Below, piece by piece: positions 31,879 through 43,236 of a DNA stretch of 50,948 nt; the first letter of the stretch is position 1, and each line of letters opens with the position of its first letter. The stretch is taken from the NCBI GenBank assembly GCA_037178675.1, contig JAYMGJ010000561.1, positions 1-50,948 on the forward strand, in the 5' to 3' direction. This stretch comes from Scleroderma bovista (lineage: Eukaryota; Basidiomycota; Agaricomycetes; Boletales; Sclerodermataceae). The position numbers and the translations under genes were made by a program. The notes below the pieces were generated by a model. That model was not told where the DNA came from and made no database searches. It worked only from the letters and a program-made list of their open reading frames with translations.

Positions 31879-32450
31879 CTCCTCTTGACCAAATCGAGCC
31901 TCACATCAGGAGATTGTGGAAAACCCATCTTACCGACAAGGAAATTCTGGCCGAGATTCAAAAACATATTGATACTAATCAGTATGGGCTAGGGTGAGTT
32001 TGTGTTGTGTACTTCCATTATAACTGATGTACTGACTTAGTATTATCTTGGCAGCCTAACAAAGTTCAAAGTAATCCGTACACAACTTGGGCTCTGCTGT
32101 ACCCGTAAGCAAGCACATACCACAGAGACCATCCGAGATGTGATGGGCGACATGCGGACGATGTACCCTGATGCTGGTGTGCGAGAAATGATTGGACTAC
32201 TCTTCCACGAACATGACATGGCAGTTTCAAGGTAAGTCAATACAACAGCCGATATTGCATGCAAATGCTTACCATTTCATGTAGATCACGGTGCAATCGG
32301 ACATCGGCCCTGTTGCGCACTAGCCCCACTTCATTAAAGAACTTCTGTCCGGGTGCCATGTGCCTGTTGGAGAAAAGTCGGAGATCGATTGGAGTAATTT
32401 ATCCAACCAGAGTCGGACCGGGTCTAGACCCGCAGACAGCTCGTGCCTGA
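31879..32450 (+). pseudogene. N-terminal fragment of an integrase-associated gene, 3 exon pieces
   Basis: Exons 31879-31993, 32055-32231 and 32285 onward join in phase. The product has THLTDKEILAEIQKHID, YGLGLTKFKVIRTQLGL, RKQAHTTETIRDVMGDMRTMYPDAG and FHEHDMAVSRSR. This helix-turn-helix-like pattern I associate with the N-terminus of agaricomycete proteins that carry a retroviral-type integrase core. After VSRSR the resemblance ends, and the third piece (RSSIG, YPTRVG) looks unrelated, so the gene is truncated. Family assignment is from memory of pattern only. Confidence 0.45.
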
Positions 32451-32864
32451 TCACGTGACTGGACCGCATTGAACCAATAGCCAGTGATCATGTGACACCC
32501 GGGACTACCCAGGTTTACTCTCTCATGGTTTTAAACTCCACCGGTTCCCGCCACACCCCGCTACCGGTTAGGGGGGATGTACACCACACAGGGTAGTGCC
32601 AACAAGTAGCCAGGTTGCTAGGTGATGAGCAAAGACGATGGAGGAAGGGGCCTTTAGTGTAAACACTGAAGGCTGGCTCTTTCGACTTAAAGTTTCATCA
32701 GCCTCTTTCGTCTCTTTTATATATTGCATGAACAGGGATTTAGAGTGGAGTCCGAATCGCAAGCGTTGATAAGAGTGACAGCAGGTAGTAGGGTTTATAC
32801 TCAGCGAGTCAAATCACATAGAGTGGCCAAAGACACCTCAGGTGTTAGACACTGGGGTGGGCTT
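32451..32864. other. 3' end region of the Penelope-like element, no clear domain
   Basis: On the minus strand this is the continuation of the RT element beyond the hAT insertion. A TATATAAAAGAGACGAAAG stretch (minus strand, near 32725) resembles a promoter or tail. An ACCGGTTCC-containing GC-rich part (32540-32580) is unassigned. Confidence 0.35.
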
Positions 32865-33415
32865 TAGAGTTTAAAAGTCCAGTCCAGTCCGGTTTTTTTG
32901 CCTTTTTCGGAAGAGGACCGGACTGGACCGCTTTTGGAAGCCTGGGAATGGTTCATGGACCGCTTAAAGACTGGTCCAAAGCAGTTGAAACCGGTTTTCA
33001 AAAAGACTGGTCCAAAACTGCTAAAAAAACCAGTCCAAACCACTAAAAAAACCGGTTTTTTTGCATTTTATTGATGTTTTTCACATCAAAGGTGTGTCAG
33101 ATAGCATCTAAATACTATTTATAGACTGTAGTAATTATATACAAGTCATTATATATTTATTTGTGCCATATTTCATCCAAAAAGATCAGTTTTACACCCC
33201 TTAAGACCCACTGCAGGCCAAAATTAGCCTGTAATATAGGGGTTTTTATACCATATATGTATTGCTTACATAATGCGGTTGCAACCGGTTGCAACCAGTC
33301 TTTTTCATCATTCTCAAAAGTAGGCAACTGGCAACTGCAGTCCAGTTGCGACCAGTCCAGTCCAGTCCAGTTTCTGGTCTTTTTGCGGTCCTATGGACTG
33401 GACTTTTAAACTCTA
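32865..33415. mobile_element. Non-autonomous hAT transposon (MITE), 551 bp
   Basis: 21-bp perfect terminal inverted repeats (TAGAGTTTAAAAGTCCAGTCC at 32865-32885 and its reverse complement at 33395-33415), flanked by an 8-bp target duplication GTGGGCTT (32857-32864 and 33416-33423). TA-rich ends plus 8-bp duplication define hAT. The interior is built of CCAGTCC and ACCGGTTTTTTTGC motifs in both orientations and encodes nothing. Inserted into the 3' part of the Penelope-like RT. Confidence 0.92.
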
Positions 33416-34520
33416 GTGGGCTTTCGTTGGTGGTTGATTCTTCAGTGGCAGTGGCATCAATTCCCCTTACGAGATCGTATGTAGAGGGGCCGGGTTCCAC
33501 TTCCCGGTACATGTCAAGGACGGACTTCTTCCAAAGAAGAGCTAGGTCGCCTAAACATTTAGTACGTTTACGAGAGACGACCCATTTCGAGTTATCCACG
33601 AGTAGTGTGTGGAGGTCAAGATAAGTGACAGCTCCAAAGACAATGTCTCCCTCATACTCGTGCCACAGATCCTTCTGGACAGTCACCCTATCAAGGAGTG
33701 GAAAGGCATCCTTCGGGAACTGGGCACTTTCTGGGAAGAAAGGCAACCGAAATTGCCAGCGTTGTAAGGGGTGCTCTTCATCATTATTAATGATGAAATC
33801 CCCCTTCTCCCAGCTGTCGCTTACAGCTTTGAGAGGCTTACTAATGTGGCGAAGAAGTTCTGATATGGAAAAATCACTCCAAGCATCGTTAAAGTGGGTC
33901 TTAAGGACAATAATATCCTTCTCATTGTTGTCGGCTTTAATGGCAAACCGGTTTTCCCAATGAGTGTGAATGTGGTCAGACAACCACTTTCTGATGATGC
34001 GATCGGGGTATCCTCTACTGAGGTAGAGGGCAGCAAGATTCTTAGCTGCAGTCATGTAAGTGTTCCACGTACTAGACAACACCACCAATCGGGATAATTC
34101 CCCTATGAATGTTCCTCATTTAACGTCATAGGGGTGTGAAGAATCCCATGGAACTCTCTCAAGGTGGTTACCGGGCTTATGGTAAGGTCTCCATTGAACC
34201 TTATTATGTTCATCGAGATAAATGAACATATCCAGGAAGACTAAGGACCTTCCTGGTGTAGCCCAGTCGACGGAGCATCCTTCCAAGTGCCAATTATGTT
34301 TAGCAGTGTCCAGAGCCTTGGCGGCAGTGGGGGCTTGGATGACGGCAAAGATGTCATCGATGTAACGTCAGTAGAATAATATGGTGGGGTGGGATAATAT
34401 TTCCTGATCTGCTGGGATTGCATAAATGTTCGCGATGTCCGGAGAACATGCTATGCCCATTGCAATGCCTTTAGTCTGGAGATAAGGTAGACCATTGTGT
34501 TCAACAATGAGGTTTTATAC
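33416..34520 (-). pseudogene. Penelope-like reverse transcriptase, C-terminal part
   Basis: Minus-strand frame from about 34520 to the hAT insertion: LPYLQTKGIAMGIACSPDIANIYA is the RT substrate-binding motif and RYIDDIFAVI carries the catalytic YxDD. Then LEGCSVDWATPG, LVFLDMFIYLDE, WRPYHKPGNHLERVPWDSSHPYDVK, GTFIGELSRL, and a helical thumb/linker (YMTAAKNLAALYLSRGYPD). Two TGA stops: 34368-34370 (before RYIDD) and 34116-34118 (DVK-GTF, fits CGA). The frame between 34088 and 33416 is open. A TAA further upstream and loss of similarity beyond ~34520 mark the 5' end of what can be recognised. Assignment to Penelope-like elements rather than another RT group is from motif pattern; no GIY-YIG domain seen. 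Confidence 0.7.
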
Positions 34521-35419
34521 AGCCCGTGGTGGAATTATAATTACAAACTGTAAACAATCTTTTGGGAAATGTGATGATGGGAGGGGGTAGATAGACCCAT
34601 TGGAAGGTCCCAGTCCAAGTTTCAGACAAAACGGTGGTTGGAATAATATTCTACAGGTGATGCAAGCATGCTTGGGTACTGGAAACACATCTTATTAGGA
34701 AATATTCTGCAAGGCTCAGGACCATTCCCATCATCTTCAGAGACCTCAAAAACCACAATAACAACCCTTTAGACATCCTGGAATAGCTTCCTGAATTTAT
34801 TAGATACAGTAATGTAAGGTATGAGGAGTAGGGTGTGTGTGTTGTCACAAAAAAAATACAGGTACATCACAAATGTTCTTTCCACAGTACTATGATGATA
34901 TATATATGGGATAGACATGTTTCAGGTATCAGAGACATGCTCCTGAATTTCCTGAGACCAATATAGGATCAGAAGAGGCACATTGGGTACATTCGTAGGA
35001 ACAAATGCTGGGGTCTGGAAATCAACTCCATCATCTTCCTAATCATTCATGAACTCCATAATATCACTGTAAATATTCTGGAAAGACTGTCTGAATTTAT
35101 TTAATATCATACTATCTGAAAGAATACAGAGACACCCACAATGTCTTTTATATTGTTCTATAATGATATATTTGTGGGGTAGACATATTTCAGATATAAG
35201 AGATACCATGCATTTTCCTGGGGCCAATATAGGGTGAGGGAAGGCATATTGGGTATGTTCATAGGAGCAAATGCTGAGGTTATCACAGCTCACTAAGTGA
35301 CAATGTCCATATCCTTTGAGATATCTTTGGAGCAAGGAAGGAGTACAACTCATCAATTTATGGCTTCTTTGAACAGCCACAGATTGTCAAGGTTAATAAT
35401 CACCATGTACAAGAATCCT
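34521..35419. other. A/T-rich DNA with two diverged copies of a ~330-bp segment
   Basis: 34860-35040 and 35100-35290 share features: a ~180-bp module with TATGATGATATATAT/TATAATGATATATTTGTGG, GGGATAGACATGTTTCAG/GGGTAGACATATTTCAG, ACCAATATAGG and GGCACATTGGGTAC/GGCATATTGGGTATG. No coding potential seen. Confidence 0.5.
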
Positions 35420-36015
35420 ATGGGCAGACCTCCACAAATAATTTGATGGGCATGTTCCACAGCTTGTGGACACCTGTAACAGCACCTCCACTATTATCGC
35501 AGTGACTATGTAGCATGTTGTGTACAAGTGTTAGAGGGTCAACTATGAAGGTAGACTTCTGTGATAAGTTGTTTTGCAGGTTGAAAACAAGTGCTAACAA
35601 ATGGGAAGTTGGTGTACAATTGTGAGAGGGTTGAATATAGGGGCAGGCCTATGTAATAATTTGATGGGCATGTTCCACAGTTTGTAAGCACCTGTAGAAG
35701 CACTTGGACTATTGTATCAATTGTGTAGGATGTTGCGAACAAGTGTGAACAAATGGGAAAATAGTGTACAAGTGATAACAGGTTGACCATAAGGATAGAC
35801 CTCTGTAATGATCAATGGGCACATTCTGCAGCTTGTAAACACCTGTCATAGCACTTGTACTATTGTTATGATTAGGTAGGATGTTGCAAACAAGTGCAAA
35901 CAAATGAGAAGATAGTGTACATGTGTTGGCAGGTTGATCATAGGGGCAGACCTCTGTAATAATTCGATAGACACGTTCTGCAGCTTGTAAACAACTGTAG
36001 CAGCACCTATACTAT
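35420..36015. repeat. Diverged tandem repeat, ~150-bp period
   Basis: Four or so units, each with GGGCAGACCTCTGTAATAAT, GATGGGCATGTTCCACAGCTTG, TAAACACCTGTAGCAGCACC, GGATGTTGCGAACAAGTG and GTGTACAAGTG followed by GGTTGA. Related sequence recurs at 36480-36660 and 37480-37830. Confidence 0.75.
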
Positions 36016-36481
36016 TGCAAAAATATTACCATGATTCCTCCTCCTCCCTCCTTTCCCTTTCATCACCCCCCCTCCTCATGTAATTCCTCATCCTTTTTCT
36101 TTCTTTACCACTCTATTTTTTCTTGGAGCATAACAGGCATTCTTTGGCTTTGCTGACTTTCACTTTCTTCCCTGTTGTAGTTTCTTCTTCTCCAATTGCA
36201 ACATTTTGTTGGTAGGTACATCATCATACCCTACATGTCACATGAGATCCATTGCAGCATATTCATTGTTTTCACAACTCAAAAGACTTTCTTCCTGCTC
36301 TTGCACTAACTCTAGCACCTGACTGACATTTGTAGATGATATCAATTCTTTACACATAGTTCGCACCTGTTCACAGCCAATTCACAACACTTTACCTAGT
36401 TGGTTCCATATCAGAAAGGGTGGTAAATGTATTTACAAGCTGCAGAACGAGACCATTCAATGATCACAGGGGGTACCCTTA
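36016..36481. other. Non-coding spacer
   Basis: Pyrimidine-rich start (CCTCCTCCCTCC); no gene seen. Ends against the first hairpin repeat. Confidence 0.4.
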
Positions 36482-36630
36482 TAGTCAACCCCCCAAATGC
36501 TTGTACACTTTGTTCGCAGCTGTTCGCAACACTCTACCTTGTTAATACAACGGTTCAAAGTCTGGTACAGGTGGGCATAGTGTTGCGAACAGCTGCGAAC
36601 AAAGTGTACAAGCATTGGGGAGTTGACTAT
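36482..36630. repeat. Long hairpin (51-bp arms, ~45-bp loop), copy 1
   Basis: Left arm 36482-36533 and right arm 36579-36630 are reverse complements with about two mismatches (TGCTTGTACACTTTGTTCGC paired with GCGAACAAAGTGTACAAGCA). The loop contains TTCAAAGTCTGGTACAGG. Confidence 0.88.
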
Positions 36631-37480
36631 AATGGGAGCTCACAACATGAAAAATTGAATCAAATCTACATGGTGATTTGAACATGGTCTGACCTTGAAG
36701 CTTTTGGTCAGAGGCTGCTGCAATGATTACCACATCATGTAGCTGTATCTCTTTTGGAAGTGAAGGTCTGAGTAGTAGGGGATTTATATAGGTGTCATCT
36801 TAAGAGTGTTATTTAGAGGTCAAGAATAGACCAAATCAGGCAAGATTTCCATGTGTTGTTTTGTATTCTTGCACTTGGTGGATCTGTATATGTTTGATCT
36901 TCAGGCGAGTATGACACAAATATTGTGAGATTACAACATCCCACTTTTGTGAGGTGAACTGGCAAAACTCAACACTAGACAAGAGTCAGAACAGACTCAG
37001 TACTTCTGTGCAAACAGAGACTCTATTTAACTAACCTAGACAAGAGTCAGAACAGACTACATGGGTCAGTATGATAGTAAAAGAGTGTGTAGGATAGTCT
37101 TACCTCAGTACTTCTGTGCAAACAGAGACTGAGGTATGAAACAAAAGAAAAAAACATCCTATGAGGAACGACCGTGATTATGTAAGGAATGCTCGGCGTG
37201 TCCATACTAAGAATAAAGGGGAACAGTACTGTAGGGACTGGGAATTTCAACACCCACTCCATCCAAGAGGAAAGTGGTATCCCTGTGCCAAGAGCAGTGC
37301 CAGTTCATGTGATAACATTGATACTGAAATCATCAATGATACATTAGAAAAACTTGACTGCTACCTCAGCTCAAAGTGTACAAGCATTGGTTGACCACAG
37401 GGGTATACACCAGTTTAACCTGATACAATCTAGTTGATACCATAGCAGAAAGGTTGGGATACTTAGGGCTAGAGTTATAA
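36631..37480. other. Spacer between the two hairpins
   Basis: No gene recognised. A ~65-bp segment is duplicated in direct orientation (CTAGACAAGAGTCAGAACAGACT at 36975 and 37037; CAGTACTTCTGTGCAAACAGAGACT at 36999 and 37106). Confidence 0.5.
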
Positions 37481-37610
37481 ACTCCCCAATGTACACTTTG
37501 TTCGCAGCTGTTCGTAACACTATACCCACCTGTACCAGACTTTGAACCATTGTATTAACAAGGTAGAGTGTTGCGAACAGTTGCGAACAAAGCATACAAG
37601 CATTGGGGGA
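37481..37610. repeat. Long hairpin, copy 2, inverted relative to copy 1
   Basis: Arms ~41-45 bp. The loop (CACCTGTACCAGACTTTGAA) is the reverse complement of the loop of copy 1, so the two hairpins lie head to head about 1 kb apart. Confidence 0.85.
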
Positions 37611-39672
37611 TTGACTATAGGGGTAGCCCCCTGTAATCAATAATTGGATGGTCATGTTCTGCACCTTGTAAACACATGTACCAGCCTTTCCTTGCTGCTA
37701 TTGTATCAACTAGGTAAAGTGTTGTGAATGGCTGTGAACAGGTGTGAACTATGTGTACAAGTGTTGGGAGTTTGACTATAGGGTTAGCCCTTTGTAATAG
37801 TATGATGGTTGTGTTCTGATAGACCTATCATCATTATAAACTTTATTGGTGAATTTGCAGATAATTCCTCCAGGGGCTGGAAAAATCACATTGCTGAGCT
37901 TCATGAGGACTAGTATTCTGGCTGTGAATCAGTTGATTCATGCTTCCAGGTCCCTTGCTCAACAACTTGCCATTTCCTCTGGCAAAAGGCATTTTTACTA
38001 GAGCTTTTAAAAGTCTTTTTCTTTTTGGTGAAGATTCTTCCAGATTGCCAAAGCCAGCATTATCAATTAGAAGAACCAGACAATGCCTGAGAATTAAAGA
38101 AGAACTGGCCATGGAAAAGGACCAGCTAGTGCTGGTGCCTGCCTTCAGCAGGCAGCACCAGGCAATGCCTGTCCTATTTTTGCCAGGCATAATAAGGAAA
38201 AAACCACAATACCTTTCAGACATTTTCAATTTCAATCACAAAAAAAATCAATGAATCAAATCAAATTTAGTAAATACCACATTTGTAGTCTTAGTATTAT
38301 TCTGTTCATATTGGTCATACTCAGCTTGGTGGCCAGTGCTTTGTGTGTTTATTACATAAGCTAACTCAAACTTTCATCAGCACCAAGGTTGTCGCTTGCA
38401 CTGATGGCTACCATTTATTTCCCCGAATTGCACCCCAGTGAGCGTAAGCTTGCAGCATTGATTGAGGATTGTTGGAAAATTGAATTGGCTCTCGATCATC
38501 AAAATGAGGCTTTGAGTTGGACTTGCCAAGTTGTGCTGGGCTTCAACGCAAAAGGAGGTTTACCTCTGCAAGGGGGAGGGGATCTGCACAGGGTGCATCC
38601 GACAGACGGACTAGGTCTAGGAGGGAGACACCACAATATACATCCTCCTCCACATCATCTTCCTCCTCCTCCTCTTCCTCATTGTCATTAGACAGTGAAT
38701 AGAGTGCAGAGTTCAACACATCATCTGTAATTATTTGTCTGTCTCATAAGTGATATAGTGATATATTTGTGCCTTGTTGTATACATTAGAAATTCAATGC
38801 TCCACCAAGCCAACAGATTGTAATTCACTACTATAATGCACAAGAAGTGTCTAAAAATCACAAACAGTGCCCCCAAACAAAGTCAAATAAATCTGGCACA
38901 AATCCAAACACTCAAAAATCAAATGGCATATCTAATCCATTCTTCTCAGAATGCTCCATTGGTTACCCAGGATTGGTAGTGTTTGGAGTGTTTGGATAGG
39001 TATTTCTAAGTGGAAAAAATGACATTGCTATCAGCAGAGAGGGAAAGACTCAGCAGAGAGGGAAAGACTACAAAATTTGCTGAAATCAGTGTTGCAGCGC
39101 ACATGCATCAATATGGTATATGTGCTCATCAACAGCCTCACTTTCAGGTCCACATCACACATTAACATCTCTTGTAACGGAAGGGATTCCTCTTTTGGAT
39201 GCCTCAACCACATGGCCGTGCTATAATTGGTGTTGGACATGAGAAAATGCAATAAAAATACGATATTGTGGACTCACCGTGGCAAACGTGTGCAAACAAA
39301 GCCTGGGCACTTGGAAATCAAAAGCAGGCGAAACAATTTCAGTACAGGCTGTCAACACAACTGAGTGATTAGATACCCTTTCCCTGCAGCCCTGTATTTG
39401 ATTCAAAATATGTTAGAAATTAAGATGCTTATGCTATTGTAAAGGGTTACTAGAAATCAAAATCATTACTGATTACCAATGTATGTGACAATTTTGCTGC
39501 TCATACATTTTGTGAAAATAATGAGAGAGGGTAAATAGGGCATCCCCTATAATTCTACCATAATCATGTGACAAGGGGTGACTTTGCACTGAAAAATGAA
39601 CACAATCCATAAAGAAAAATCTGTTGTGCTCTTTTGTAGGGAGCATGTCAAGAAACATTATGATGCAATAAA
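37611..39672. other. No supported gene
   Basis: 37620-37830 continues the ~150-bp repeat family. 38135-38160 contains a short palindrome around GCCTGCCTTCAGCAGGC. Plus-strand frames at 38401-38690 and minus-strand frames at 37843-38235 have no motif. 39040-39065 has a 21-bp direct duplication (AGCAGAGAGGGAAAGACT). Confidence 0.4.
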
Positions 39673-39960
39673 TGTTGAAGTCGCACGTGCACCTGGCGTA
39701 AACCGTCAACGAAGTGCGCACAAGACTGCGACCCATATTAGTGTAGACTTAGTAATAGTCCTCTTTAGAGTAGATGTTACATGTCACATGTCATGTGTCA
39801 CAGTCACGTGTCACACTATTTGTTGTATATAAACAGTGTTCATCGCTTATATAATATAACAGCTCTTAACCAGCTACCGCTACCATCTCAGGTTGTGCAC
39901 TCCACCCAACAGGTGAGTTGGAGTAGCAGTTCCTCTACGTATATAGGTATTGCTTCAACA
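39673..39960 (+). repeat. Solo LTR, 288 bp, same family as 3242-3529
   Basis: TGTTGAAG...CTTCAACA with perfect 5-bp target duplication ATAAA (39668-39672 and 39961-39965). It retains CG at sites that are TG/CA in the copy at 3242. Confidence 0.95.
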
Positions 39961-40395
39961 ATAAATTGCAATAGTATAAAGGAGTTGTGAAAGTTATTAA
40001 TTTTGTGAGCATGTAGATGCTAATTTCCATGCCTCAGACAGTAGGATAACACTAAATTAGGCAGTTCCTCCTGAATGCAGTAAATGACATGGTGTCAAGA
40101 CCGGTTCTTCACCAATCTGATTGCTACAATGGGTCTGGGGGTCAGGGGTTGGTCTACTAGCGGTAAGACCAAGATGCTATGTAGTGTAGTCACACTTCCC
40201 GAGTGATAGGAAGGCTGACTGAGGGTTTATATGGAGAGTCCAGGTTAGAATGGTCAGTGACTGAGTGCTTGCATGAGACAGAGACAGAGAGTGCAAAGGA
40301 GAACAGAGGAGAAGTGTCTTATTTGATATTTGAACTGAAGCTACAACAGACCGAGTGTCAAGTATTTATACTGAGTAGAATGGATGAGGCAATGT

Positions 40396-40683
40396 TGTTG
40401 AAGCAATACCTATATACGTAGAGGAACTGCTACTCCAACTCACCTGTTGGGTGGAGTGCACAACCAGAGATGGTAGCAGTAGCTGGTTAAGAGCTGTTAT
40501 ATTATATACGTGGTGGACGCTGTTTATATACAACAAATAGTGTGACACGTGACTGTGACGTGTCACGTGTGACATGTAACATCTACTCTAAAGAGGACTA
40601 TTACTAAGTCTACACTAATATGGGTCGCAGTCTTGTGCGCACTTCGTCGACGGTTTATGCTGGGTGCACATGCGACTTCAACA
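40396..40683 (-). repeat. 3' LTR of the copia element
   Basis: 288 bp. Preceded on its coding strand by the purine tract GCGAGGGGGAG and ACGTGCAGCACAG, both also present in front of the LTR at 3242. Confidence 0.95.
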
Positions 40684-40729
40684 CTCCCCCTCGCTGTGCT
40701 GCACGTAGAGCACTTCAGCGAATAAGGCA

Positions 40730-41768
40730 CTAGATGCTGCCAGAGGGAAACTGTAAGCCTAGTTGAGCTCTGAACTTCGCGAATTTCTCGTGGGGTAAGT
40801 TCTTGGTGAGCAGATCGGCAGGATTCTCAGCACCATCAATGAAGAATAGCTCCACGTTACCTTTCGCGACTGACTCACGGATTCCGTGGTAGCGGATGTT
40901 GATGTGCTTGGAGCGAGGCTCCGTTACAGGGTTGGATGCCATGAATATGGATCCCTGATTATCACCACAAATCGGGATAGCTTTCAGCTTATAGCCAAGC
41001 TCACCAAGTAGACTCCGAATCCAGGTAACTTGGCAAGCGCAATCGCTCAAAGCCATGTATTCGGCCTCAGTGGACGAGTATGCAATAGTCTTCTGCGCAC
41101 GAGAAGTCCAACTGATCAAGCCATCTGCAAGTTTCAGGTAGAAACCTGTCTGCGAGAGGCGAGAGATAGGGTCTGATCCCCAATCTGAGTCCGTGCATGC
41201 AATCAGGCCAGCACTGGATCCACCATTGTACACTAGGGAGTAATTAGGTGTACCAATCAAGTAGCGACAAATATAAAGTGCTTTGGATAGGTGGTCCTGG
41301 GATGGATTCATGGCATGGCGCGAGAGATGGGTGACTGCAAAGGCAATGTCGGGCCTAGTGCCTAACATAAGGTACAGAAGGGACCCAATAACTATCTGGA
41401 AACAGGAGCGGAGTTCCACATCAACAGGCTCTGTATTTTTGGCGGCATAGTAGCCAGCCGGCAGTGGGGTGCTTGCGGACTTTGCATTAAGCATGCCGCA
41501 GCGTTCGATGACCTTTTGGAGGTACGCGCATTGATCCAGGTGGATAGCGCGACCCTTGCGAGTGATTCGCATTCGGAGGAACTCCTTAGGTTCTCCAAGG
41601 TCTCTGCACTCCCATTTGCACATGAACTGCGCTTTGATGGCATCAACAACAGCCTTGTTAGGGCCGCAGAATAAAGCGTCGTCAATGTAGATAATACCAA
41701 TGACGATGTTGGTGCCTTTCTTCTTGTAGAAGAAGAGGCCTGCTTCAGACTTAAGGCGCTCAAACCCG
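40730..41768 (-). pseudogene. pol: copia pol 3' part: RT C-terminal half and RNase H
   Basis: Continues RT after the nested LTR: GFERLKSEAGLFFYKKKGT, catalytic YIDDALF, then the RNase H domain with CTDSDWGSD, SWTSRAQKTIAYSSTEAEYMALSDCA, GDNQGSIFMASNP and ENPADLLTKNLPHEKF. The apparent start MTEL in this frame is supplied by the LTR end and target duplication, not a real start. Joining KEL (43237) to GFERL (41768) reproduces normal copia spacing. The stop is 46 bp before the 3' LTR. Confidence 0.9.
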
Positions 41769-41773
41769 AGTTC

Positions 41774-43231
41774 TGTCAAAACCGGTTCTCCTCAACGATC
41801 TTACTAGGAGGTCCAGAGGTGCAGGGAACTAATGAGGAGGTAAGTCCAGACACTAGTAGGTGCTAGTTAGTGCAGAGAGTCAAGTGCGGGTCAAACAAAC
41901 GAAGTCCAGGCACTAGAGAAGCACAGGGAGTAAGTTCGGGTTTTTGCGGAGTAAGTCCGGACCGTGGGAAAGTGGTCCGGAGTTGAGCGCAGCTCGTCCG
42001 GAGCGAAGGACATCCCAGAGGTGGGATAAGTCCTGAGAGGTCTAGTGTTGAGTCTGGGACAGAGGTGGCTTTTGCCCTCGTGCAAGTAGGAGACTTGCTA
42101 TGATCAGACATAGGACCAAGGGGACAAGATAGGATGGAGGCCGGAGTTGGCCGGAGTTCAGGAGTTCAGATGAACACATGGATTAGGAGAGCATAATGGG
42201 TAGTACAGAGTGGGGAGTATCTTAGTCGAGATTTGATCTAAGGATCTACTAGGCCGGAGTACGGTAGTTTATATAGTAAAGAGACTAGAGGTGAGTATAT
42301 ACGGTGACAAGTAAACACCCTAGTCAGGACAAGGGATGGAGCAGAAGCAGACAGGAAAATAAACCAGGGACAGGAAAATAAACCGGAGCGGAAGCAGACA
42401 CGGGGAACTAGAGTTACAGGGACGACAGAGGAAAAGCAGGGACAAGGGAACTAGGTCAGAAGAGGACAGGTAAGGGTCAGAGGTGGACTTAACTAATGTT
42501 AAGTCCGGAGAAATGTCCAGGACCGGAGGAAGTGGGACCGGAGGAAGTGGGACCGGAGGAAGTGCACGACCGGAGGAAGTGCACGACCGGAGGAAGTGCA
42601 CGAGCGGAGGGAGTGCACGAGCAGAGGGAGTGCAGGAGCAGAGGGAGTGCACGAGCAGAGGGAGTGCACGAGCAGAGGGAGTGCACGAGCAGAGGGAGTG
42701 CACGAGCAGAGGGAGTGCACGAGCAGAGGGAGTGCACGAGCAGAGGGAGTGCACGAGCAGAGGGAGTGCACGAGCAGAGGGAGTGCACGAGCAGAGGGAG
42801 TGCACAGGTGGAGGAAGGGCGGAGTAGCCGGAGGAAGGTCCGGAGTTGGACATGGAAATGTCCTAAGCCTTTGGTGGACCTGACAGAGGAAGTGGAGAAG
42901 GAGCAGGAGCAGAACTGAGCCGGAGTTGGATGTACCAGCCGGAGTTGGGCTACGTCGCAGACAAGGCTAAGGGAGTGGCCGGACTGAAACCGGAGTAGCG
43001 ACTAGTGGTAGGTACAGGTCCGACACGGAGGAGTTAGACTGTGGATCTGTCTGTAGGAAGACAGGGGTTAGTCCTGAGGCGGAGATGGACGTAGTGACCG
43101 GAGTTGAGCTGGAGTGCAGCTATAGGGCTGGAGATGGCCGGACTAGATCCGGAGTTGCATCTATGCCTAAGGAGAGGTCAGGCGGGCCATGGTTAGACCG
43201 GAGTTGCGACTGGAAAAGTATGGATATGACA
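41774..43231. repeat. Nested LTR, 1458 bp, inside copia RT
   Basis: Begins TGTCAAAACCGGTTC and ends GGATATGACA; perfect 5-bp target duplication AGTTC (41769-41773 and 43232-43236). Same family as 25972-27201 but ~230 bp longer because of the tandem array at 42600-42805. Confidence 0.92.
42520..42810. repeat. 17-bp minisatellite inside the nested LTR
   Basis: About 12 near-perfect copies of GTGCACGAGCAGAGGGA (42600-42805), preceded by GACCGGAGGAAGTGG/GACCGGAGGAAGTGCAC units of ~15-18 bp. The homologous LTR at 25972 has essentially a single unit (near 26750-26785). Because 17 is not a multiple of 3, all three frames read as the same repeated peptides; these are not genes. Confidence 0.93.
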
Positions 43232-43236
43232 AGTTC

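Noticed and set aside
37843..38235. 130-codon minus-strand open frame
   Set aside because: Spans a short palindromic repeat and has no recognisable pattern; treated as non-coding.
42320..42918. Long overlapping open frames on both strands (Ser-Cys-Thr and Ala-Glu-Gly repeats)
   Set aside because: Produced by the 17-bp minisatellite within an LTR; the same peptide repeats appear in all frames.
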